From: Arcicella sp.
GTDB lineage: Bacteria > Bacteroidota > Bacteroidia > Cytophagales > Spirosomataceae
Direction of reading: 5' to 3'
NCBI GenBank assembly: GCA_025354645.1
Contig: JANXML010000239.1
Location: forward strand, 1 to 41,202
Length of the DNA stretch: 41,202 nucleotides
Below the pieces are notes generated by a model, which worked only from the letters and a program-made list of their open reading frames with translations, did no database searches and had not been told where the DNA came from. The number at the start of each line of letters is the position of its first letter. Within the stretch, counting starts at the first letter, position 1. The translations under genes were made by a program, and so were the position numbers. Shown in pieces: positions 34,650-41,202 of this stretch.

Positions 34650-34873
34650 TGATTATATTTCTCTTTTAAATTTTGATAGGGATGAACATTTCCAGACTCA
34701 GCTTGTTGCAAAGACTTGTGTAATTTTAGTTTTTGAGAATCATTCAATACATCTAAAATATCCTCTGAATTCAAAAGAGAAGTTAAGGAATGATGAATAT
34801 CTAATAAATATTCTTCCTTGTCAATTTTCTCAATCATTTGATGAATATCATCTTTAATTTTTGTTGCTATCAT
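34634..34873 (-). CDS. Antitoxin of the ParE-like pair
   Basis: The 79-residue acidic-basic helical protein has no known DNA-binding motif that I can name. It has KIKDDIHQMIEKIDKEEYLLDIH at the N-terminus and a C-terminal tail (HPYQNLKEKYNQWFTK) typical of antitoxins that wrap around ParE. The small-then-toxin order, the 16-base overlap and the size argue that it neutralises the downstream toxin and is the first gene of the operon. Confidence 0.72.
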   Translation of the reverse strand: MIATKIKDDIHQMIEKIDKEEYLLDIHHSLTSLLNSEDILDVLNDSQKLKLHKSLQQAESGNVHPYQNLKEKYNQWFTK

Positions 34874-34893
34874 ATTACTTTCATTTTAATACT

Positions 34894-34901
34894 CAAATAT
34901 A
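34894..34901 (-). promoter_or_regulatory. Candidate -7 box of the toxin-antitoxin operon
   Basis: On the minus strand TATATTTG fits TAnnTTTG, 20 bases before the antitoxin start at 34873. No clean TTTG is found 19 bases further up. Confidence 0.4.
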
Positions 34902-34905
34902 CCCA

Positions 34906-35427
34906 TTATTCCCGAAACTTAACATAAATATACTTATCAATCACCATCCCATTTTTGACTGCTCCTTTCTTCCGAATTCCCTCAAATTTATACCCTGCTT
35001 TTTCCAAAACATTCATCGAAGATTTGTTATGTTCAAATACTCCTGCCCAAATCCTCACGAGATCGGGAAAGTTTTGAAAAACGTAATCCGTCATTTGTTT
35101 TAGGGCTTCGGTGGCAATGCCTTTACCCCAATAATTCTCTCCGAGCCAATAGCCAATTTCAGACGTAAGTCGCTGAATGTCAGAGCCTATGATAATTCCA
35201 ATTGCTCCAACTACTTCTCCATTTATGTCGATGGCAAAGCACATTCCAAGGTTTTCGGATAGCTTGTTGGCATTAATCCACCACAGGGCATCATCGAATG
35301 TGTAGGGATGCGGAAAGGTATCTTTTACATTGTTGAAAATCTTGATATTGTTGGCGTTTGCCACCAATGAGGCTTCGTCACCATCTTTGAAAGGGCGGAG
35401 GGTGAGATGATTTTGCTTATTTGACAT
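34906..35427 (-). CDS. GNAT family N-acetyltransferase (RimJ/RimL-like)
   Basis: The 173-residue protein has the GNAT signs of the RimJ/RimL/SpeG group: LTLRPFKDGDEASLVANANN at the start, FAIDINGEVVGAIGI near residue 64, IGYWLGENYWGKGIATEALKQM near 91 (acetyl-CoA site, Q/R-x-x-G-x-A pattern replaced by KGIA), and NKSSMNVLEKAGYKFEGIRKKG near 133. It acetylates an amino group, either a ribosomal or other protein N-terminus or a small molecule; the true target is not predictable. It stands alone upstream of the toxin-antitoxin pair and diverges from the membrane transferase gene. Confidence 0.87.
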   Translation of the reverse strand: MSNKQNHLTLRPFKDGDEASLVANANNIKIFNNVKDTFPHPYTFDDALWWINANKLSENLGMCFAIDINGEVVGAIGIIIGSDIQRLTSEIGYWLGENYWGKGIATEALKQMTDYVFQNFPDLVRIWAGVFEHNKSSMNVLEKAGYKFEGIRKKGAVKNGMVIDKYIYVKFRE

Positions 35428-35495
35428 AGTTTGGATATTTGATTTTCGTAAATATCTTAAAATTTTACGTATTTTTGGAATGATTGTTGAAGAAT

Positions 35496-35590
35496 TACTG
35501 TAGCTCGAAGTGGCACTTCGAAAAGCGGAGTACAGTTTTTATTCGAGTTCTCGAAGTGCCACTTCGAGCTACAGTATTCGAGCTACAGTA
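35496..35590. repeat. 26-bp perfect inverted repeat with nested palindromes (REP/BIME-like)
   Basis: Arms at 35496-35521 and 35551-35576 are exact complements (TACTGTAGCTCGAAGTGG... ) around a 29-base spacer. Each arm holds its own palindrome, TCGAAGTGGCACTTCGA. A partial third copy (TTCGAGCTACAGTA) follows at 35577-35590. It lies 19 bases before the start codon of the next gene. The nested structure is that of REP units handled by RAYT transposases, none of which is in this window. Confidence 0.88.
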
Positions 35591-35609
35591 TAAAAATATC
35601 CCTTACCCA

Positions 35610-37517
35610 ATGGCTAAAAATAATAAATATCAAAAGAAACCAAAAACACAACAACTATCTGTTAATCAAGTGGTTGAAAATAAAATTACTAAATTTGAAT
35701 CTACGCAAAACTACGGCAAATGGCTGGCAATGGGTGTTTTAATTATTACCCTTTTTGTGGCATTTTCGGGTGGATTTGATAATCAATTTGTCGATTGGGA
35801 CGACCATGTTTATATCGAAAATAATTACCTCGTCACGCAACCCAAAGGACATTACGGAGAAGCCTTCAAAAGTCATGTTGCCTTGAATTATCATCCTTTG
35901 ACGATAGTTTCATTGATGATAAATTCAGCCATGTCAAATGCCGAGAATCCGAAGGCGTTTATCGTTACCAATTTTATTATCCATTTACTGAACACGCTCA
36001 TGGTTTTTTGGCTAATTATGCTTTTGACCAAACGTCGTTTGATGGCTTCTTTTTTTGCTTCCCTCCTTTTTGCCATTCACCCCATGCGAGTTGAGTCCGT
36101 AACTTGGATTTCAGAACGAAAAGACGTTTTATATGGCTTCTTTTTTATTGCTGGATGTATCTCATATTTATATTATTTAGACTCTGAAAAACAACGTAAA
36201 TATTTAATAATCAGTCTGTTATTATTTATTTTATCATGTTTATCAAAAGCCCAAGCGGTTGTTTTGCCCATCGTTTTCTTCTTGTTTGATTATTGGCATG
36301 ACCGTAAAATTGATACCAAAGTAATCCTCGAAAAACTGCCTTTTTTCGCCATTTCGTTGCTCTTTGGATTAATTGCAACCAACGTCCAAAGTGGTGGAGA
36401 TTTTCACGGAATGATTCATATTATTGGTGAACAACGCTCTGCTTTGAGCATGAAAGTTTTTACGATGCTCGACAGAATTCAGTACGCTGGATATGGCTTC
36501 ATGATGTATTTTTATCACTTATTTTTACCAATAAATCTCTGCACTTTTTATCCTTACGAAGCCACTGGACCAAACGTAAAATTTTATTCATTCGGAGTAG
36601 TTTTTGCCTTAATGGTAGTTGGATTGACCGTTTTATCGGCTCGAAAAACTAAGTTATTTCTTTTCGGAATTGGCTTTTTTGCCGTTACGGTTGCCTTAGT
36701 TTTACAGTTTATTTCAGTCGGTGCTGCCATCATGGCAGACCGCTATACGTATATTCCATACATTGGATTATTTTTTGTGTTGGCAATGCTTTTGGACAAG
36801 CTGGCAGAACGAAATAAGAGCCTAAAACAAGTGGTTTGGGTGGGAGCTTTTGCCTTTGCAGGATTCTGTGTATTTCAAACCAAAAAGCAAGTTGAAACTT
36901 GGCAGAATACAGGTACATTATTTGGACAAATCATCAAACTTTATCCCAATGATTACCGTGCTTACTATACATACGGAAAATTTGTGGGTGAAAAAGAAGG
37001 CAAATTGGACGAATCCATTGCGGCGAATTTAAAAGCTATCCAGCTGGGCTACAAAGACGATTCTGGACCTTGGGAAAACTTAGGAACGGCTTACGGAATC
37101 AAAGGAGATACGCAAAAAGCCATTGAATATTTTTCGGAAGCCATCAAGCGTGGAGCGAGTACGGGCGAAACGTATATGAACCGTGGAATTGCTTTTTTCA
37201 ACCTCAATCAAGCGGCAAAAGCATTGCCCGATTTTGAAAAATCTTTAACGATGAAAAACGATAAACAAATCCAAGCAAGAGGCTTTTTGGCAACGGCATA
37301 TTTGGCGACTGGAAATGCCACAAAAGCCTTAGAAAATTTCAATCAAGTGATTGATAAAGAGGGCAGTATGGATGCTGTGCATTGGTATAACAGAGGATTA
37401 TCGAAGCAAACATTGGGCGACAAATTAGGAGCAATTGCCGATTTCAAAAAGACTTTGGCTTTGCAACCAAATTATGAAGCGGCGAAGAAAAATTTAGCGG
37501 GATTAGGCGTTGATTAG
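35610..37517 (+). CDS. TMTC-like GT-C glycosyltransferase with TPR repeats
   Basis: The 635-residue product has a charged N-terminus, a first transmembrane segment at about 36-55, then the periplasmic FVDWDDHVYIENN (acidic GT-C motif near residue 64) and several helices to about 420. In the first loops LNYHPLTIVSLMIN and FAIHPMRVESVTWISERKDVLYG are typical of the eukaryote-like TMTC/O-mannosyltransferase family. The C-terminal 200 residues form about five tetratricopeptide repeats (YYTYGKFVGEKEGKLDESIA, AYGIKGDTQKAIEYFSEAI). It probably transfers a lipid-linked sugar to exported protein, with the TPRs holding partners. The ATG at 35610 is chosen because the 42 upstream codons come from the palindrome. 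Confidence 0.8.
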   Translation: MAKNNKYQKKPKTQQLSVNQVVENKITKFESTQNYGKWLAMGVLIITLFVAFSGGFDNQFVDWDDHVYIENNYLVTQPKGHYGEAFKSHVALNYHPLTIVSLMINSAMSNAENPKAFIVTNFIIHLLNTLMVFWLIMLLTKRRLMASFFASLLFAIHPMRVESVTWISERKDVLYGFFFIAGCISYLYYLDSEKQRKYLIISLLLFILSCLSKAQAVVLPIVFFLFDYWHDRKIDTKVILEKLPFFAISLLFGLIATNVQSGGDFHGMIHIIGEQRSALSMKVFTMLDRIQYAGYGFMMYFYHLFLPINLCTFYPYEATGPNVKFYSFGVVFALMVVGLTVLSARKTKLFLFGIGFFAVTVALVLQFISVGAAIMADRYTYIPYIGLFFVLAMLLDKLAERNKSLKQVVWVGAFAFAGFCVFQTKKQVETWQNTGTLFGQIIKLYPNDYRAYYTYGKFVGEKEGKLDESIAANLKAIQLGYKDDSGPWENLGTAYGIKGDTQKAIEYFSEAIKRGASTGETYMNRGIAFFNLNQAAKALPDFEKSLTMKNDKQIQARGFLATAYLATGNATKALENFNQVIDKEGSMDAVHWYNRGLSKQTLGDKLGAIADFKKTLALQPNYEAAKKNLAGLGVD

Positions 37518-37631
37518 TGACCTTGAAAATTATAAAGAATACATAAAAGTAGGTAGTTATCAGTTGTCATAATCAATATACAAATCGTTATTTTTGTTTT
37601 AATTATGCTTACCGAAAACTACCTATTGAAT

Positions 37632-40211
37632 CTAAAAATCGATTTCAATCCTACTTACTCCTAAATTATCAATAGATAAAATCAAATAATCAGAACTCTC
37701 TATTTTGTTGATAATCAAAGGTTTAGCATTTCCATTTACTTGCAATATCTTCGGTTTTTTGTTTTGTGGCAATAAAATTTCCCAATCTGAAATTGTGCCT
37801 GTTCCAGTGAAATTGATAGTTAATTTATTTCCCGAAAATTTATATTGATACGTAATATATCCGCCCGAAGCCTCATATTTTACCGTTACCGCAACTTCTT
37901 TTTCACCCGTTGCTTCCCATCTGGGCGAGACTTTTACTTTCTCAAACATCGTTGCTGTATCTTTCACGCCCGCCAAACCTTCTATTAATGCGTAAGTTAC
38001 GGCAGCCGCACCCCAACGGTCGGGGATTCCGAAAGATAAATCTTCTTTTGAAGTATCTTTCGATTTCACTTCAATAACAGAATCGCCCAAAGTCAAACCC
38101 GCAATTAACCAACGAGATTTTGAATTTTTCATCCCGAATAATTCAACCGCCTCAATTTTTTTATCAGGATTTGGATTCACAATTTGCGTAATTCCCAAAC
38201 CCACAAAAGGCGATTTTTTGTTCTTGCCCGACCATGCTACTTTGAAATTTTCTTTGTCTTGCGGAAACCACCAATTATCAATTTTATCCCCGTGAATATA
38301 CTCCGTGAAAGTCGAACCGTCATCATATCGCATTGCCAACATTCCGATAATATCCCCCTTTGAACGAGCATGAAGTAGGTAAATCGTAGTGGTTTTTCTT
38401 CCTAAAATTACAGCCGTTGAGATTTGATAATCCTTCTCCAAATCGTCAGAAAGCACAATTGCACCTTTTCCTGCATTATCGAGTGAGTCGGTTATTTGGA
38501 AGGGAATATTCAGAAATAAATGCTGCCCCAATGGAATTTCAGAAGCATCATTACCTTCGCCATCACCATTCCATCCTGGAATTCCCTGACCACCTTTTCC
38601 TGAAAAATCAGCATTGGCGGCTTTCGCTAAACTAATGGTCGTAAAGTTGCCCGTTTTAGGTTCAGGTAATTTTCCTTTATACGTTCCGTGAAGATAATTA
38701 TCGTGTTTTCGGGCTAAATTCAAGATTCTGTTCAGAATATCGACTCCATAATTTTCGTAACCATTTTGAAAAGCTCCGTGGGCTAATTCGCCCGCCACGA
38801 TGGTACTCACGCCGCCGTTCATGTATTCCCAAAGCTCACCATCTTTCTGAAAACCTTTTTCAAAAGGTGGGTAAATATTATACCATTCTGCCGTGGAATT
38901 TTTGGGCATTTCACCCTTAATTTTCTGATATTCATTCAAAATTCCAAGGGCTTGCAAATGCGAAATGCCACGATTTAAAGCATAGGAATTTGATAAAGAA
39001 ATTTGATTTTCGGTTTTGGTTTTACCGATATTTCTTTTCTGAAAAAATTGAGGGTCTTCCGGAACAAAATGGACGTAATGACGACCATTCCAAGTCAATT
39101 TATCTAAACGCTCTTGCAGGGTTTTGGCTTCTTGATTATAGAAATTTCCATCCTCTTTTCTTCCACTTACCAACAACATTTCAGCTAACATTTTGTAAGC
39201 CGAAATTAACCCGTTATTATCCCCAAACATGATTCCGAAATCAGTTTTTTCGTTAATCATCATGTTTGCACCATCCGTTACAGCATTGTCTTGTTCGTGC
39301 TTAAAGTCCCACGTATCAATTGTGAAGGCTCTTTTTACTAATTGATATTTGTTCGACCAACGGTATTTATCAGTTGTTATATACTTAATTGCTTTAATGG
39401 CAGGTTCTAAATTCTTACGCATCCAAGCATTATCGCCCGTGGCTTTCCATGAATTATAGAGACATTCCACGAATAAATATTCCACGTCAGCCTCAACGGG
39501 TTGGCGTTTTAATTCATACGTTCCGCCTTCAACTTTTTTAATGAAATTATCTTTCTCTAATACCGAATCCCACCAGTTTGGTTCTTTTGTTCTGGCGTAA
39601 ATATTATCCCAAATCATCCCGTCTTCTCGTTGATAATCAGCGTATAAATCGAAGCCGTCTTTGAGGTTTGGATTAAAATATTTCATCGCCTTCAACGTAT
39701 GCGTATGGTCACGCAACCAACCCACGAAAACTTTATAAATTCTCCCGTTGATTCTATACGCCGAAGTCTCGCCAAACTCGCCAATCATCGACCAATAAAG
39801 CGTTTGCAAAAGTTCTTTGTAAGTACCTGTACTATCGTTGATTTCGGTCTGGCAGTTTACGGGAAAATAGATAGAATCAATCCTGTCGCCGTTATTATTT
39901 CGTAATTCGCAAAAATGATTTCCTAATGCACCACCAACCCTAAATGTAATGCTACTAACTTTTCCTTCGCCTTTGCGGTACATCCTAAAACGACCGTCAC
40001 GTATAAAAAAATAGCCAGGTTCTGTGGTAGTAATAGTTACAACATCAAGCGGTTTTACAACTTGTCCTTTTTCATGGGAAGTGATGGTGAGTTTTCCGTT
40101 TTGACTTTCAACGGGGAAGATAACCGTTGGCGATTGGGTAAATGCAGAAAAGCCCAAACCGCTAAGAATGGAGGTATTTTTAAGAAAATTGCGACGACTT
40201 TCGTGGTTCAT
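37632..40211 (-). CDS. Tat-exported six-hairpin glycoside hydrolase candidate
   Basis: The 859-residue product opens with a twin-arginine signal, NHESRRNFLKNTSILSGLGF, so it is exported folded. The region from about 130 to 560 has the repeating helix pattern of an (alpha/alpha)6 barrel: VGWLRDHTHTLKAM near residue 165, GMIWDNIYARTKEPNWWDSV near 200, NGRHYVHF near 380 and EWYNIYPPFEKGF near 440. Beta-rich parts lie before and after it. Bacteroidota homologs are often annotated only as Tat-signal proteins. It would hydrolyse a glycan in the periplasm or outside, but I cannot assign a GH family. The start at 40211 is set by the twin-arginine motif. Confidence 0.65.
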   Translation of the reverse strand: MNHESRRNFLKNTSILSGLGFSAFTQSPTVIFPVESQNGKLTITSHEKGQVVKPLDVVTITTTEPGYFFIRDGRFRMYRKGEGKVSSITFRVGGALGNHFCELRNNNGDRIDSIYFPVNCQTEINDSTGTYKELLQTLYWSMIGEFGETSAYRINGRIYKVFVGWLRDHTHTLKAMKYFNPNLKDGFDLYADYQREDGMIWDNIYARTKEPNWWDSVLEKDNFIKKVEGGTYELKRQPVEADVEYLFVECLYNSWKATGDNAWMRKNLEPAIKAIKYITTDKYRWSNKYQLVKRAFTIDTWDFKHEQDNAVTDGANMMINEKTDFGIMFGDNNGLISAYKMLAEMLLVSGRKEDGNFYNQEAKTLQERLDKLTWNGRHYVHFVPEDPQFFQKRNIGKTKTENQISLSNSYALNRGISHLQALGILNEYQKIKGEMPKNSTAEWYNIYPPFEKGFQKDGELWEYMNGGVSTIVAGELAHGAFQNGYENYGVDILNRILNLARKHDNYLHGTYKGKLPEPKTGNFTTISLAKAANADFSGKGGQGIPGWNGDGEGNDASEIPLGQHLFLNIPFQITDSLDNAGKGAIVLSDDLEKDYQISTAVILGRKTTTIYLLHARSKGDIIGMLAMRYDDGSTFTEYIHGDKIDNWWFPQDKENFKVAWSGKNKKSPFVGLGITQIVNPNPDKKIEAVELFGMKNSKSRWLIAGLTLGDSVIEVKSKDTSKEDLSFGIPDRWGAAAVTYALIEGLAGVKDTATMFEKVKVSPRWEATGEKEVAVTVKYEASGGYITYQYKFSGNKLTINFTGTGTISDWEILLPQNKKPKILQVNGNAKPLIINKIESSDYLILSIDNLGVSRIEIDF

Positions 40212-40395
40212 CAGTTTGAAGGCAGTTAAATTAGGGCTTATTAAAAGTGGTAAGTTTATTAGCAAATTACACAAGAAGTGGAATATTTCTAAGATTTTTC
40301 GGGCGGAAAAATTTGGAGCGGAATGGAATCACGAAATAACGAAATTTTAAGGTTTGAACAAAGCATATTGAGTGAAAAATTAAGGATTTATGTGG

Positions 40396-40471
40396 GATTG
40401 AAAGTAGAATAGGTTTCTAACCTGTTCATTGAGTCCGATGAACAGGTTGGAAACCTGTTCTACTTTCAATC
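40396..40471. repeat. 34-bp inverted repeat
   Basis: Arms at 40396-40429 and 40438-40471 pair over 34 bases with two mismatches, around an 8-base loop; the motif GAACAGGTTTCCAACCTGTTC lies inside. It stands in the gap to the left of the riboswitch and has no T run, so it is probably a dispersed palindrome rather than a terminator. Confidence 0.88.
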
Positions 40472-40583
40472 TTGTCTTTGCGATTCAACAAATAAAATTT
40501 GCATTTTAAATTTTCCACGTTTTACTTTGCAACATCAAATCAATTTTTCCTCCGAGGGATTTCACTCTCATTTGGTAATTTGA

Positions 40584-40670
40584 TTTATAAAGAAGAAGGG
40601 AGAGAATAGGCTCAATGAACTTCTGGCAACCTACCAAACCGTAAAGGCAAGGTGCTAATTCCTACCGTTT
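40584..40670 (+). ncRNA. SAM-I-type riboswitch aptamer, 3' side apparently lost
   Basis: The pieces in order match SAM-I: TTTATA-AAGA (P1 5' side), AGAAG (P2) ... GGCTCAATGAACTTCT (P2 3' side and bulge), GGCAACCTACC, then P3 (CC/GG), AAGGTGCTAATTCC and the start of P4 (CTACC). The expected P4 3' strand and P1 3' strand (about TATAAA) are missing; the sequence runs instead into CAGTGAACAG repeats from 40671. No methionine gene follows. I judge it an aptamer remnant or one whose expression platform was replaced. The call rests on motif order and was not tested by a covariance search. Confidence 0.6.
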
Positions 40671-40785
40671 CAGTGAACAGTAAACAGTGAGCAGTGAACA
40701 GTGAACAGTAATCAGTAATCAGATTTATTCTGACAACTGATAATTGATAACTCGTAACTGATAACTGATGACTGATAATTGATTT
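40671..40785. repeat. Short tandem words AGTGAACAGT and AACTGATAATTG
   Basis: 40671-40722 repeats CAGTGAACAG, CAGTAAACAG, CAGTAATCAG and similar; 40735-40784 repeats ACTGATAATTGATAACT-like words. The two families are low-complexity and non-coding. The first begins exactly where the riboswitch aptamer breaks off. Confidence 0.8.
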
Positions 40786-40864
40786 ACGGAAATATAAACC
40801 AATTACGATTCAATTCCAGTCTTTTTACTGTTAATTATTCGTCAGGTTTATGGTATGGAATATA

Positions 40865-40944
40865 CTTGAACATTGAAAATTGTTTATTGAACATTGAAAA
40901 TTCAGAAGCGATTAATTCTCAATGTTCAACACTCAATGTTCAAG
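40865..40944. repeat. Paired TTGAACATTGA direct and inverted repeats
   Basis: TTGAACATTGAAAATT occurs twice (from 40866 and 40887) and TCAATGTTCAA twice in opposite orientation (near 40919-40930 and 40933-40943). They form a stem 15 bases ahead of the BstA-like start codon and may affect its expression. Confidence 0.7.
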
Positions 40945-40958
40945 TAAAAAATAGCCAA

Positions 40959-41102
40959 ATGACAAACATCGAACAAATCCAGTATCCCATCGGGAAATGG
41001 GCTTCAAAAGACCATTATTCACCCGAAGAAATTGAGCAAAATAGGTCTGATTTATTGGCTTATAAGTACCCGTTTGAAAATAGTTTATGTTATTTTTATT
41101 AA
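40959..41102 (+). pseudogene. Truncated DinB/BstA-like gene (putative bacillithiol S-transferase)
   Basis: The frame from 40959 gives MTNIEQIQYPIGKWASKDHY then SPEEIEQNRSDLLAY. The YPIGK...YTPEEI pattern is the N-terminus of YfiT/BstA-type DinB proteins (about 170 residues), which transfer thiols with a metal ion. The frame breaks after about 41-45 codons with an unrelated tail (CYFY) and stop, and a transposase-like start begins at 41112. So the gene appears cut by an insertion. The longer frame starting at 40779 runs through the repeats and is unlikely to be translated. Confidence 0.55.
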
Positions 41103-41111
41103 CTTCGTTCC

Positions 41112-41202
41112 ATGGGACGAGTCAATACTCCAATATTAAGCGAATCGGCTAAATTAGCCTTAGAACATGACTTCAAAACAAGTCAGATTCATAGTTATCG
41201 AA
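41112..41202 (+). mobile_element. IS630-type transposase, 5' end (partial, runs off the window)
   Basis: From ATG at 41112 the frame stays open to the window edge: MGRVNTPILSESAKLALEHD then FKTSQIHSYR. This resembles the N-terminal helix-turn-helix part of Bacteroidota IS630 transposases (ALExGFRxGxSHxxR). IS630 elements insert at TA and carry short terminal repeats; the left end should lie between about 41080 and 41110, near TTTATGTTA. Only 30 codons are visible, so the family call is tentative. Confidence 0.5.

Noticed and set aside
35484-35609. Upstream 42 codons of the TMTC-like gene as real N-terminus
   Set aside because: They are encoded by the palindromic repeat, and the ATG at 35610 starts a normal cytoplasmic N-terminus.
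37550-37625. TAGGTAGTT ... AACTACCTA inverted pair between the TMTC-like gene and the glycosidase gene
   Set aside because: Only 9 bases with a 58-base loop; likely to occur by chance in AT-rich DNA.
40779-40958. A 60-codon N-terminal extension of the BstA-like gene
   Set aside because: It is encoded by repeat words (LNIENCLLNIENS); the family begins at MTNIEQIQYPIGK.

Overview
The window reads as chromosomal DNA of an AT-rich member of the Bacteroidota, most likely a Cytophagales relative (Arcicella, Flectobacillus, Emticicia or Runella-like). This is inferred from promoter-like TTTG / TAnnTTTG boxes, the absence of clear Shine-Dalgarno sequences, Gfo/Idh plus sugar-isomerase gene sets, S23 four-helix and DUF5672 proteins, and long palindromic repeats in many intergenic gaps. 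No rRNA, tRNA or CRISPR array was recognised.

Region by region. 1-7.1 kb (minus strand) holds housekeeping and envelope genes: AI-2E-type permease, M15 peptidase, EamA transporter overlapping a NagB-type deaminase, def, kdsA and murB. 7.2-9.5 kb (plus) has a SPOR lipoprotein and then an accessory patch: a small ORF with a textbook Bacteroidota promoter, a frameshifted and truncated zeta-toxin gene, and a membrane-anchored coiled-coil protein. 9.5-12.4 kb is a sugar module (Gfo/Idh dehydrogenase and TIM-barrel isomerase) split by an S23 four-helix gene lying in a nest of short repeats.

12.6-26.3 kb is a surface-polysaccharide locus. The plus-strand arm carries a glycosyltransferase, a DUF5672 protein, and WbpE-, WbpD- and WbpB-like enzymes. 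The minus-strand arm carries a Wzx-like flippase, a glycosyltransferase, a methyltransferase, a WbpI-like epimerase and a YfhO-like protein. Together they suggest synthesis of a UDP-2,3-diacetamido-uronic acid sugar, its transfer and its export. The UDP-GlcNAc 6-dehydrogenase (WbpA) that should start the pathway is not in the window.

26.4-40.2 kb holds a prolyl oligopeptidase, an unrecognised-plus-DUF1828 gene pair, another Gfo/Idh with a divergent MFS transporter, an alpha/beta hydrolase, ispF, a ParE-type toxin-antitoxin pair, a GNAT acetyltransferase, a TMTC-like membrane glycosyltransferase with TPRs, and a large Tat-exported six-hairpin glycosidase candidate. The right edge (40.2-41.2 kb) has a palindrome, a SAM-I-like riboswitch aptamer that seems to lose its 3' side in short repeats, a truncated BstA/DinB-like gene, and the start of what looks like an IS630-type transposase.

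The most noteworthy signals are the 29.4 kb gene pair, the decayed zeta-toxin operon, the repeat-nested S23 gene, the orphan riboswitch next to an IS insertion, and a collection of different long inverted repeats, one of which supplies the coding C-terminus of a hydrolase.
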